A stretch of 12,116 bases of DNA from CALGLS01 sp964508085 (GCA_964508085.1 CAZDTI010000270.1:1-12116); one strand, 5' to 3'. Numbered from the stretch's first letter, positions 1-7,065 are shown. Made by a program: numbers and translations. Notes: generated by a model not told the origin, from the letters alone.

Positions 1-56
1 AAGTAGTAAGTAGTAAGTAGTAAGTAGGAAGTAGGAAGTAGGAAGTAGGAAGTAGG
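1..56. repeat. 7-bp tandem repeat at window edge
   Basis: Eight head-to-tail copies of a heptamer are visible: three AAGTAGT followed by five AAGTAGG. The array continues into the unseen upstream sequence, so its true length is unknown. It is noncoding as far as can be seen, and 7 bp is not a multiple of 3. It abuts GGCGCGAAAG; CGCGAAA also occurs (as its complement) in the core of the palindrome at 7861-7982, so this array may be one arm of a similar element. That link is only an inference. Confidence 0.85.
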
Positions 57-60
57 AAAA

Positions 61-180
61 GGCGCGAAAGACTCTGGAGGAGTCGAACCCTCATTAACCT
101 CGAGCCGCAGCTCGGGGTGGAAAACCCGCGAACCACACGCACTACTTGAGCGCACTCAGAGGCCTCATAGGACGCACAGT
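61..180 (-). other. GC-rich structured block, tRNA-like motif, possible ncRNA
   Basis: This noncoding block is visibly richer in GC than its surroundings. Read on the minus strand it contains GGTTCGACTCC (complement of 79-89), which resembles the T arm of tRNA or tmRNA. It also has a perfect hairpin CGAGC-TGCG-GCTCG (101-114) with a C(UGCG)G tetraloop of the stable UNCG class, and a second UGCG-loop hairpin at 147-158 (TGAG/CTCA). A third hairpin, GACTC/GAGTC, lies at 70-84. I could not assemble a proper 7-bp acceptor stem, D arm or conventional anticodon arm, so this is not called a tRNA. It could be a decayed tRNA, a structured small RNA, or part of a repeat element. The remainder, 181-248, shows only a weak 6-bp inverted repeat (218-239) and no gene. 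Confidence 0.3.
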
Positions 181-248
181 AGTCATGTACAAACACCCCT
201 CACACACAACTCCTCCACCTTTTCCATCAACCCAAAAGGCCGCCCTCT

Positions 249-1727
249 CTACAACCCCTTCAAAGTATCCTTTATCATCTGTCTTCTTGCACGCCTTTTA
301 ATTACGGAAGCTTCCACAGCTCTTTCCGCACAATCTTTAATGGGGCATCGCTCACAAGTCACATTCACTTCTTCAAACGGAATTGCTGGATCATTCCAAA
401 AAGAAATTTGACTTTTTAAAGTTTCATCTAGCATTATACCTACAGTAATGCTTACCAAATGGTGCTCTGAAGAATAAGCGGGGTGCGCCAAAGAAATGGT
501 GAGGTATTCTTCGTCTGTACCATAGTAACGAATGCGCTGAGCGCCAACTAGCGTTTCGGCATGGTTGGTAATGTTTTGTTCGATTAAAGCATTGGACAAA
601 CGAATGGTTTGCCAGCGTCTGCAGTAGTGTTCTGACAGTCCATTTCCGTGAGGGTGGTGGCTGTGGTTAAGATGTAGCTCACGGTCTATTTCAAAGTTAT
701 TGGTCTTTGTATTTTTCGTACAGCGGAGCAAGTAAATTCTTGATAAGCCAAAATGTTTAGGGAGCATACTTACTATTCTGTGCAATAGCATTTGAGGGGT
801 TGCCTGATACTTATTTATTAGGTTGTTTAAAATTGTTGGATTCCAATTTTGATTTTGGAAGAGGTTACGAATATCATTTACCAAAGATTGTTCGTCTATT
901 AAAATAGCTGCGGCAAAATAAGAAGATTTAAAGTGGTTATATACGCCATCAAAATTTTTGACTTCCAACAAGGAAGAAGTCATAGCGCGTTCCTTTATTT
1001 GTAAGTAATCATAGCCGAGTTCCTTGGCCATCTGGAAGGCTTGTTGGTTTTTTGTAAGTTTACTGTTGAGCAAAAGTTGTTTTTTCTTGGGGACAAAAAC
1101 CGCTCGCAGAAATTGAAGCTCAGGATAAGTTGCCAGTCCATTGTAATTGATTTTGTATTGGTGTAAACTGCTTAGTAAATTGGCTAATGTTTCCGGTCGG
1201 ACAACACCCCCTCTGGTTAGCTTATGCTCATCGATGAAATTAGAAGCAGCAATTTCAATTTCTTCAAAGTAATTTAGATTCAATTCTTGATAAGCCCGCA
1301 TAGCTCGATGATAGAAATTGCCTTCTTGCACTGCATAGTTCCTTCCCAGCTCTACCATTGTTGAAATGAAAGCCCCTACGTGTTTGGGGGCTCCAGCAAT
1401 AATTTGTATCACTTTAGACAATTCTATACCAAAGAGGTCAAGCGGCAGCTCACTTAAAAAATTGGATTTCAATAGTTTACCAACAGGAGCCAATGCCCCC
1501 GTTAAATCAACAGCAGTTAACTCTTCTACGGAAACCTCAAGTGCATCTGCCAGGTTTTTCATTTTCTCTGTCTTTGGGTATTTTTTCCCTTTCTCAATTT
1601 CATTGAGATAAGAAGCTGAAATACCTGAGCGCTTAGCCAGGTCATCAAATAACATCCCTTTTCCTAACCTGAATTGACGGACTTTCAATCCAAATATGAT
1701 CTTTGTATTTTGGTTTTTTACGCTCAT
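249..1727 (-). CDS. XRE-family regulator, ScfR/RamB-like (short-chain acyl regulator type)
   Basis: A 492-residue cytoplasmic DNA-binding protein. An XRE helix-turn-helix occupies about residues 13-72 (LAKRSGISASYLNEIEKGKK is the recognition region). A long middle region follows, in the place of the ImmA/IrrE-like domain, and the C-terminal DUF2083-type region carries HYCRRW (Cys369) and the CERCPIKDC cluster (Cys458, 461, 466). In characterised relatives (RamB, ScfR, PrpC-type regulators) this architecture controls acetate, propionate or glyoxylate metabolism; the target here is unknown. The expected zinc-peptidase HExxH appears degenerate: the matching segment reads KELGYDY (about 235-241). 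I chose the ATG at 1727 because the frame extends upstream to 1799 only through a palindromic repeat encoding low-complexity residues, while homology-like sequence starts just after this Met. The gene is divergent from the MutS-like gene. Confidence 0.8.
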   Translation of the reverse strand: MSVKNQNTKIIFGLKVRQFRLGKGMLFDDLAKRSGISASYLNEIEKGKKYPKTEKMKNLADALEVSVEELTAVDLTGALAPVGKLLKSNFLSELPLDLFGIELSKVIQIIAGAPKHVGAFISTMVELGRNYAVQEGNFYHRAMRAYQELNLNYFEEIEIAASNFIDEHKLTRGGVVRPETLANLLSSLHQYKINYNGLATYPELQFLRAVFVPKKKQLLLNSKLTKNQQAFQMAKELGYDYLQIKERAMTSSLLEVKNFDGVYNHFKSSYFAAAILIDEQSLVNDIRNLFQNQNWNPTILNNLINKYQATPQMLLHRIVSMLPKHFGLSRIYLLRCTKNTKTNNFEIDRELHLNHSHHPHGNGLSEHYCRRWQTIRLSNALIEQNITNHAETLVGAQRIRYYGTDEEYLTISLAHPAYSSEHHLVSITVGIMLDETLKSQISFWNDPAIPFEEVNVTCERCPIKDCAERAVEASVIKRRARRQMIKDTLKGL

Positions 1728-1743
1728 TTGTGATTTTATAGAG

Positions 1744-1876
1744 GGTAGATATCGGTGGATATGGTAGATGAGGTGGATGAGGTCCGCCCGTTCCGGCACG
1801 GACTGGTCTCCTTCTGTCGCAGAATTTGCGTTTTAGGAGACCTCATCCACCTCATCACCCCATCTACCTCATCACC
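1744..1876. repeat. Large palindrome with inverted tandem-repeat arms
   Basis: The left arm (1744-1784) is four copies of a 9-bp unit, GGTRGATRW, plus a partial one. The right arm (1839-1876) is the same unit inverted (ACCTCATCM). The inner 18 bp pair perfectly: GATGAGGTGGATGAGGTC at 1767-1784 against its exact complement at 1839-1856. The core, 1785-1838, holds a small hairpin TTCTG-TCG-CAGAA (1812-1824) and ATTTGCGTTTTA. It sits between two divergent genes. A second element of the same design, with a 10-bp unit, lies at 7861-7982. Confidence 0.85.
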
Positions 1877-1978
1877 ATTATTCGAAGAATTCGATTCAAG
1901 AACCAACATTTCTAATTGTTAGACTATGAGGTTCAGAATATTTATTTCTCTTCCCTAAACCAAGAAAAAAATAAAACC

Positions 1979-1986
1979 TATTTTTG
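1979..1986 (+). promoter_or_regulatory. Putative -7 box (TAnnTTTG) before the MutS-like gene
   Basis: TATTTTTG is an exact match to the Bacteroidota -7 consensus TAnnTTTG. No clear TTTG -33 box lies 19-21 bp upstream, which lowers confidence. If it is used, transcription would begin about where the ATG at 1994 lies, giving a very short leader and favouring ATG 1994 or the second ATG at 2003 over the upstream TTG at 1916. Confidence 0.35.
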
Positions 1987-1993
1987 GCAAAGT

Positions 1994-3781
1994 ATGGAAA
2001 GAATGCAAATATACGAAACCCGCGCGACTGATTTTAAATCAAAAGCCGAAGCCCTCAAAGCAAAATATGCTAAATTCTCTTTTGTTCGCCTCCTTGCTTT
2101 TCTGGCGGCCATTGGAGTGATCATTTTCGCCTTTACCCAACACATCCTTCTTGGAGTAATTTCCATTGTGGTCTTTTTGTTGGCTTTTTCCCGTTTTGTC
2201 AACTGGCACCAAGATATTCAGCGACAGCAAAGGCACCACCAGGAGTTAAGTACCATCAATCGCAATGAAATAGCCGCTCAAAATATGGACTGGTCTGCTT
2301 TCGATCCGGGCACTTCTTTTCAAGACCCAATGCATGCGAACAGCATTGATATGGATATTTTTGGTCCCTATTCCTTTTTTCAATTCAGTTGCCGTGCTTC
2401 GACGGCTATTGGAAAAGAAAAACTGGCGCAGATGCTATTAAGTCCTGTTCCAACGCCTCAGGTTTTGGAGAGACAAACAGCCGTAACCGAGCTAAGAGAT
2501 AAATTGGACTGGCGTCAAAACTTCCAGGCATATGGTGCTACTGCCTCTGATCAATTGGAACATGTAGAAATCTTAAAACAATGGTTGCACGACCCTGTCT
2601 ATGTGAAAGACAATAAAATGTTGATCGCTGCTATGTATCTGATGCCATTATGGATTTTAGCCGCAGTGCTCCTCAGTATTTACTACATCCCCTGGCAACT
2701 CGGTTTGTTCTTTTTAATTGTCCCAGGGTGGATTTTGAAAAAGTATTTAGAGCAGGTGAATGAAACACATATGAGAACAACTCATGCAGAAAAAATGCTT
2801 TCTGTCTATGGAAAATTGATGGCGCATGTAGAAGGGGAGACCTTTACTTCTCCTCGACTACAAGCTTTGCGCAAGCAATTTATTGCAAATGATAAATCAG
2901 CTTCTAAAGCCATCAATCGCTTATCGTACCTTATCCGTCAATTGAATGTTAGGTACAATCCTTTTGCCATACTTTTGAATGTGATAATGCTTTGGGATTT
3001 ACGTTATGTTCGGCATTTGGAAATATGGAAAGAGGAATGGCGAGCGCAAATGCCACAATGGTTTGATGCATTGAAAGAATTTGAAGCGCTTAGCTCTTTC
3101 GGTACTTTATGGTACAATAATCCAGGTTGGGTGATGCCTGAAATAAATGAAGGACAGCTTTTGAACGCTACTGCTTTGGGACATCCTTTAATTGCAGCAG
3201 ATAAGCGAATCGCTAATGATTTTCAGTCTCCAGTAAGTGGACATATCAAATTAGTGACCGGATCGAATATGGCTGGGAAAAGTACCTTTCTACGAACTGT
3301 TGGTTTGAATATTATTTTGGCAATGGCAGGTTCTCCGGTTTGTGCTAAGCGGATGGAGTTGCCACAATTGCAAGTGTATAGTAGTATGCGCACGCAAGAT
3401 GCATTGCACGAAAGTACCTCTTCTTTTTATGCGGAGTTGAAGCGGTTAAAAACCATCATAGAAGCGGTAGAAGCCAAAGACAATATCTACTTTTTGCTAG
3501 ACGAAATATTAAAGGGAACGAATTCTAATGATCGACATACTGGATCTAAGGCTTTGATCAAACAGCTAATCGAAAGTGGGGGAGGAGGAATTATTGCAAC
3601 GCATGATTTGGAATTGGGATTGCTTGAAGCACAGTATGGTGGTGCAGTAGAAAACCTTTGTATGGAAGTAGAAGTAAATAAAGATGAATTGGTTTTTGAT
3701 TATACCATTAAGAAAGGAGTGAGTCAGAGTTTTAATGCCACTCATTTGATGCGGAATATGGGGATTAAGATTGTTGAGTAG
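1994..3781 (+). CDS. Membrane-anchored MutS-family ATPase
   Basis: A 595-residue protein of the MutS-related type common in Bacteroidota. The N-terminal segment has two membrane helices (about 31-48 and 53-68). A lever/core-like helical region follows, with a second hydrophobic pair at about 209-231 and 233-249. The C-terminal MutS ATPase carries Walker A GSNMAGKST (423-431), the STSSFYAEL signature (474-482), Walker B FLLDEILKGTN (500-510) and ATHD (535-538). It lacks the N-terminal mismatch-recognition domain of MutS1 and the Smr domain of MutS2, so mismatch repair is unlikely; the substrate is unknown. The membrane helices suggest the ATPase is tethered to the inner membrane. Start: the frame stays open back to a TTG at 1916, but a TAnnTTTG box at 1979 and the typical family N-terminus favour ATG 1994 (2003 is an alternative). 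It is apparently monocistronic. Confidence 0.85.
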   Translation: MERMQIYETRATDFKSKAEALKAKYAKFSFVRLLAFLAAIGVIIFAFTQHILLGVISIVVFLLAFSRFVNWHQDIQRQQRHHQELSTINRNEIAAQNMDWSAFDPGTSFQDPMHANSIDMDIFGPYSFFQFSCRASTAIGKEKLAQMLLSPVPTPQVLERQTAVTELRDKLDWRQNFQAYGATASDQLEHVEILKQWLHDPVYVKDNKMLIAAMYLMPLWILAAVLLSIYYIPWQLGLFFLIVPGWILKKYLEQVNETHMRTTHAEKMLSVYGKLMAHVEGETFTSPRLQALRKQFIANDKSASKAINRLSYLIRQLNVRYNPFAILLNVIMLWDLRYVRHLEIWKEEWRAQMPQWFDALKEFEALSSFGTLWYNNPGWVMPEINEGQLLNATALGHPLIAADKRIANDFQSPVSGHIKLVTGSNMAGKSTFLRTVGLNIILAMAGSPVCAKRMELPQLQVYSSMRTQDALHESTSSFYAELKRLKTIIEAVEAKDNIYFLLDEILKGTNSNDRHTGSKALIKQLIESGGGGIIATHDLELGLLEAQYGGAVENLCMEVEVNKDELVFDYTIKKGVSQSFNATHLMRNMGIKIVE

Positions 3782-3784
3782 CCG

Positions 3785-3808
3785 TTCGACTCGCTGTGCT
3801 CGCTCAGG
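3785..3808. repeat. Dispersed REP-like repeat, copy A
   Basis: This segment begins a few bases after the MutS-like stop codon and matches 7031-7054 at 23 of 24 positions (T at 3797 against C at 7043). The core GCTCGCTCAGG recurs in both. The placement just after a gene and the self-complementary GAGCGAGC/GCTCGCTC character suggest a dispersed 3'-end palindromic element. Confidence 0.7.
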
Positions 3809-3832
3809 CTGATAATCTTTCATTCGAGCGGA

Positions 3833-3869
3833 AGTTCATAGGATGACTTTGGAGGCCATCCTATGAACT
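3833..3869. repeat. Perfect 13-bp hairpin between genes
   Basis: AGTTCATAGGATG (3833-3845) is exactly complementary to 3857-3869, with an 11-nt loop. It lies 52 nt after the MutS-like stop and 66 nt before the next start. There is no T-run after either side, so it is not a classical intrinsic terminator, although it could still protect or end the upstream mRNA. The loop holds TGACTTTG, one mismatch from a TAnnTTTG box. Confidence 0.75.
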
Positions 3870-3934
3870 CACACTAAAAACAGCACAAAAAACAGCCATT
3901 TTTTATAACCTAACTAAACAGTAGATTACAAACA

Positions 3935-4684
3935 ATGAAGCCAATCCTAAACTTCTACCTCTGCTTATTCTTCCTCTTTTTAGGCTGCAGCCAAAACGAA
4001 AAAACGACCGCCTCCACAGTACCTATAACCAATTTCCAAATCAAAAAACCAACCCTCGATCCCAATAATTACAACGTTGGACTCCTTATAATGGATGGTG
4101 TTTATAACACAGAACTTACAGCGCCCTACGATATTTTCCAACATACCATTTTCAGAGACAGTATCAAGGCGATGAACGTATTTACCGTTGCTAAAACAAA
4201 CGATCCCATCCGAAGCTTTGAAGGAATGTACATCCTTCCCGATTTCAATTACCTAAAAGATACTTTACCAAAAATAGATATTCTAGTCGTACCTAGTGCG
4301 GAGCATCATCTGGATTCTGACTTAGAAGATGATGCTATGCTGGATTTTATAAAAGAAACTTCCCAACAAGCTACTTATGTAACCTCCCATTGTGACGGTG
4401 CCTTCGTTTTAGCGAAAGCGGGTTTATTAGACGGAAAGGTTTCTACGACCTTCCCCTCTGATATAGCTGCTATGCGAAAGATGTTTCCGACTTTGGATGT
4501 AAGAGAAAAAGTGCTTTTTGTGCATGATGGAAAATTTATTACGTCCGCAGGTGGTGCAAAGTCATTTGAGGCGGCGCTTTATTTGTGTGAACATTTATAT
4601 GGAAAGAAAGTAGCAAAGCGATTGGCAGAAGGCTTGGTAATTGATTGGGATTTAGATAAGGTGCCACATGTAGTGATTGAGTAG
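3935..4684 (+). CDS. DJ-1/PfpI-family lipoprotein
   Basis: A 249-residue protein with a short hydrophobic signal (residues 3-17) ending in FLGC; Cys18 is the likely lipidation site, so the protein should be anchored outside the inner membrane. The rest (about 46-249) is a class I glutamine-amidotransferase-like DJ-1/PfpI fold. It shows NVGLLIMDGV, then TELTAPYDIF with Glu60 at the position of the conserved DJ-1 Glu, then ILVVPSAEHH, and a nucleophile elbow TSHCDGAF with Cys153. TTFPSDI and the late TSAGGAKSF are typical of the branch related to isonitrile hydratase and AraC-linked DJ-1 domains. No AraC helix-turn-helix is attached. The enzymatic activity (hydratase, glyoxalase or deglycase-like) cannot be told from sequence. 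An exported DJ-1 protein is less common than a cytosolic one. The following gene lies 178 nt downstream on the same strand. Confidence 0.8.
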   Translation: MKPILNFYLCLFFLFLGCSQNEKTTASTVPITNFQIKKPTLDPNNYNVGLLIMDGVYNTELTAPYDIFQHTIFRDSIKAMNVFTVAKTNDPIRSFEGMYILPDFNYLKDTLPKIDILVVPSAEHHLDSDLEDDAMLDFIKETSQQATYVTSHCDGAFVLAKAGLLDGKVSTTFPSDIAAMRKMFPTLDVREKVLFVHDGKFITSAGGAKSFEAALYLCEHLYGKKVAKRLAEGLVIDWDLDKVPHVVIE

Positions 4685-4720
4685 AACTGGAATTAAATGA
4701 CTGGATCTCTTTAGAAATAA

Positions 4721-4790
4721 GTCTTTTCCTTACTATGCTTTCGGGTGGTGGCTCCCCTTTAGGGGCTGGGGGCAGCGCAGGGAAAAGCAC
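4721..4790. repeat. Dispersed CCCCTTTAGGGG repeat, copy A
   Basis: The 19-nt core CCCCTTTAGGGGCTGGGGG (4754-4772) matches 11925-11943 at 17 of 19 positions, and its flanks (GCGCAGGGAAAAGCAC against GCGTGAGAAAGACAC) are similar too. Outer arms CTTTTCC (4723-4729) and GGAAAAG (4781-4787) can pair. Both copies lie just downstream of a plus-strand gene, which suggests a mobile or dispersed 3'-end element. Confidence 0.6.
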
Positions 4791-4862
4791 AGGATGGCAG
4801 ATCTTGAAGACCCACAGAAGAAGCGAAGTGACAATTTAATACGTTCTCCATAAAAACAGTCT

Positions 4863-6782
4863 ATGAAAAATATAACATTAATCTTACTGCCCCTTCTTTT
4901 TTGTGCTACTCTATTTGCGAACCTTGCTCCTGATGAAGTGAAGGTCAAATCCGAAATAAAACGGGTTACAGTCTTTCGGAAAGGGGCGCAGGTGACCAGA
5001 GAAGCAACCACAAGTATTCCCGCTGGAAACAGTCTTTTGAAATTTACAGGGATCTCTCCACAGATTGATAAGAATAGTATTCAAGTCAAAGGAGAAGGAA
5101 ATTTTACAATCTTATCGGTCAACCATCAATTGAATTATTTTGAAGAACCGGCGAAGTCAAAACGTATTTTGGAATTGGAAAAAGAGCAAAAGCGCCTTTC
5201 GGAAAATCAAAAAGAAACACAGGCCTTGCTTTCTGTTCTGCAGGAGGAAGAATCTTTGTTGTTAACCAATAAATCCATAGGAGGAAGCCAGACAGGGGTG
5301 CGGATCGAGGATTTAAAAGCGACTGCAGAGTTTTATCGAACTCGACTAAAAGAAATTAAGTTAGAATGGTTAGATATTACTAAATCTAGTGTCGTCGATA
5401 AAGATAGTTTGAAAAGAGTAAATGCACAACTTCAAGAACTAAACAACCAACAAGGAATTTATACGAGCGAAATCGTTTTGGCGGTTACTAGTAAAGCTGT
5501 ATTGACAGGTAGTTTTGTGTTGAGTTATGTTGTGAAAAATGCAGGTTGGTTTCCCAATTATGACATACGTGTACAAGATGTTGAGAACCCAATAAATTTA
5601 AGTTATAAAGGAAATGTTTATCAAACCAGTGGAGAAGAATGGAAGAATGTAAAGCTGACTTTGTCTACAGGGGATTTTTCTCAGACGGGGACGAAGCCGG
5701 AATTGTTGCCTTGGCGGTTGGATTTTTATAACCCTTATGCGGCGAGGAGTTATGGGCGTGAGCCTTATATTGTTGGAGGAGGAAATGTTGTTCAGGGGGT
5801 TGTGAGAGATTTAAATGGAGAGCCATTAGCTTTTGCAAATGTTTGGGTCACGGGGTCCTCAATAGGAGCGACTACAGATTTTGATGGAAAGTATATAATT
5901 GAACTCCCACCTAACGCCAGAAGTATCACTGTTTCTTATATTGGCTACAATCAAATTGAATTGCCAATAAGTTCATCCGTCATGGATGTTGCTATGGAAG
6001 AATCAGGGGCGCTTTTAGAGGAAATTACAGTTGCTGGGGTAAGTAGTCGAAGAGGGAAACTTAAAAGAAAATTAAAGAATCTTAGAGGCAGCCGCTCCAA
6101 TGCTAATGATATCTATGTGGATGGTGAACGAGTTGAGCAAGCTAAAGCACCCGAAGTCAAAAAAACAGAACGCTCCACTACTGTCGAATTCGAAATAGAA
6201 ACACCATATAATATTCCCTCAGATGGAAAACAATACACCGTCCAAATGAAGGACTACGAACTTCCTGCGTATTATGAATATTACTGCGCACCAAAGCTCG
6301 ATCCGGATGCTTTTCTTACGGCACAAGTTACTGGCTGGGAGGAATTCAACATACTAAGTGGAGAAGCAAACCTTTTCTTCGAAGGGACCTTCCTTGGAAA
6401 ATCAATATTAGATGTGCAAGTGGTGAAAGATACTTTGGATATTTCGTTGGGTCGTGATAAGGGTATTGTTGTGGATCGGAAGAAACAAAAAGACTACAGT
6501 AAAAAACAATTCATCGGAAATAAGAAAACGGATTACCGCTCTTGGGATATTGAAGTTAGAAACAAGAAAAAGCAATCTGTAAATTTAGTTATTGAAGACC
6601 AGTTTCCTTTGGCCACAAATAGCGACATAGAAGTAAAACAAGAGTCTTCCGGAGGAGCGGATTTGGATAAGGATACAGGGATTTTGCGCTGGAAGATGAA
6701 TTTGGGGAAGAATGAATCGAAAAAGGTGAACTTTAAATATTCGGTGAAGTATCCGAAGAGGAAGGAAGTTGTGTTGGATTAG
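4863..6782 (+). CDS. Exported DUF4140/DUF4139 (MuiA-like) protein with CarboxypepD_reg-like insertion
   Basis: A 639-residue protein with a cleavable signal peptide (about 1-19, ending LFA-N). Domains in order: DUF4140-like beta domain (about 33-95, starting EIKRVTVFRKGAQVTR); a charged helical, coiled-coil-like stretch (about 98-200); then a DUF4139 beta-rich region (about 212-639) containing YVVKNAGWFPNYDIRV and ending NLGKNESKKVNFKYSVKYP. DUF4139 is interrupted at about 307-390 by a CarboxypepD_reg-like domain (QGVVRDLNGEPLAFANVWV, then TDFDGKYIIELP, then SYIGY). That is followed by a stretch (about 384-427) resembling the start of a TonB-receptor plug (LEEITVAG, IYVDGERV). The family is annotated as mucoidy-inhibitor MuiA-like and its molecular role is not established. 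A periplasmic or surface location is inferred. Internal base composition is uneven: strongly G-rich at 5671-5790, C-rich at 6181-6300, and G-rich again at the end. Confidence 0.8.
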   Translation: MKNITLILLPLLFCATLFANLAPDEVKVKSEIKRVTVFRKGAQVTREATTSIPAGNSLLKFTGISPQIDKNSIQVKGEGNFTILSVNHQLNYFEEPAKSKRILELEKEQKRLSENQKETQALLSVLQEEESLLLTNKSIGGSQTGVRIEDLKATAEFYRTRLKEIKLEWLDITKSSVVDKDSLKRVNAQLQELNNQQGIYTSEIVLAVTSKAVLTGSFVLSYVVKNAGWFPNYDIRVQDVENPINLSYKGNVYQTSGEEWKNVKLTLSTGDFSQTGTKPELLPWRLDFYNPYAARSYGREPYIVGGGNVVQGVVRDLNGEPLAFANVWVTGSSIGATTDFDGKYIIELPPNARSITVSYIGYNQIELPISSSVMDVAMEESGALLEEITVAGVSSRRGKLKRKLKNLRGSRSNANDIYVDGERVEQAKAPEVKKTERSTTVEFEIETPYNIPSDGKQYTVQMKDYELPAYYEYYCAPKLDPDAFLTAQVTGWEEFNILSGEANLFFEGTFLGKSILDVQVVKDTLDISLGRDKGIVVDRKKQKDYSKKQFIGNKKTDYRSWDIEVRNKKKQSVNLVIEDQFPLATNSDIEVKQESSGGADLDKDTGILRWKMNLGKNESKKVNFKYSVKYPKRKEVVLD

Positions 6783-6849
6783 TGTTCGGTTGGAAGGTGA
6801 TATTTTCTTTTACGAATAAATACGCAAGAAGAGCAGGAATAATCAAAAC

Positions 6850-6908
6850 GGAACCCACTGTCATTCCGAGTGAGTGAGGCACGAACGAATCGAGTAATCA
6901 GTGGCTCC
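6850..6908. repeat. Inverted repeat 1 of convergent spacer
   Basis: CCACTG (6855-6860) pairs with CAGTGG (6899-6904), extended after a bulge by GGA (6850-6852) with TCC (6906-6908). The interior carries TCATTCCGAGTGAGTGAGG, which resembles the CGAG-rich sequence of the neighbouring elements. Confidence 0.5.
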
Positions 6909-6920
6909 TATGTATACTTA

Positions 6921-7005
6921 TATTTCGAGTGAAGCGCAGCGTAATCGAGAAATCTAGCTCCTAATCAAAGAGTGAGATTTCTCGACTCGTACCTCGCTCG
7001 AAATA
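6921..7005. repeat. Inverted repeat 2 of convergent spacer
   Basis: The arms 6921-6955 and 6975-7005 are imperfect complements. The outer TATTTCGAG pairs with CTCGAAATA and the inner TCGAGAAATCT pairs with AGATTTCTCGA. Mismatched positions lie in the middle of the stem, and the loop is 19 nt. Confidence 0.75.
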
Positions 7006-7019
7006 CCAAAGTGTTTGTC

Positions 7020-7065
7020 CCTCCTGATCCTTCGACTCGCTGCGCTCGCTCAGGATGACAGGAGG
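7020..7065. repeat. Dispersed REP-like repeat, copy B, inside a hairpin
   Basis: Positions 7031-7054 match copy A at 3785-3808 with one difference. The copy is framed by CCTCCTG (7020-7026) and CAGGAGG (7059-7065), plus ATCC/GGAT, forming a hairpin with a 2-nt bulge. Copy A lacks these flanking arms, so the shared unit is the central part. Confidence 0.7.

Noticed and set aside
1..56. CRISPR array
   Set aside because: The units are 7 bp with no spacers; this is a simple tandem repeat.
61..150. A functional tRNA gene on the minus strand
   Set aside because: The T-arm-like sequence is there, but no 7-bp acceptor stem, D arm or proper anticodon arm can be paired.
1728..1799. N-terminal extension of the XRE regulator to an ATG at 1799
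   Set aside because: The extra 24 residues are encoded by the tandem-repeat palindrome arm, and the family homology begins at the ATG at 1727.
1916..1993. TTG start 26 codons upstream of the MutS-like gene
   Set aside because: The extension would overlap a perfect TAnnTTTG box and does not look like the usual N-terminus of the family. Not fully excluded.
4733..5011. Minus-strand 92-residue frame opposite the DUF4139 gene start
   Set aside because: It lies antisense to a signal peptide and a dispersed repeat and shows no protein-like motif.
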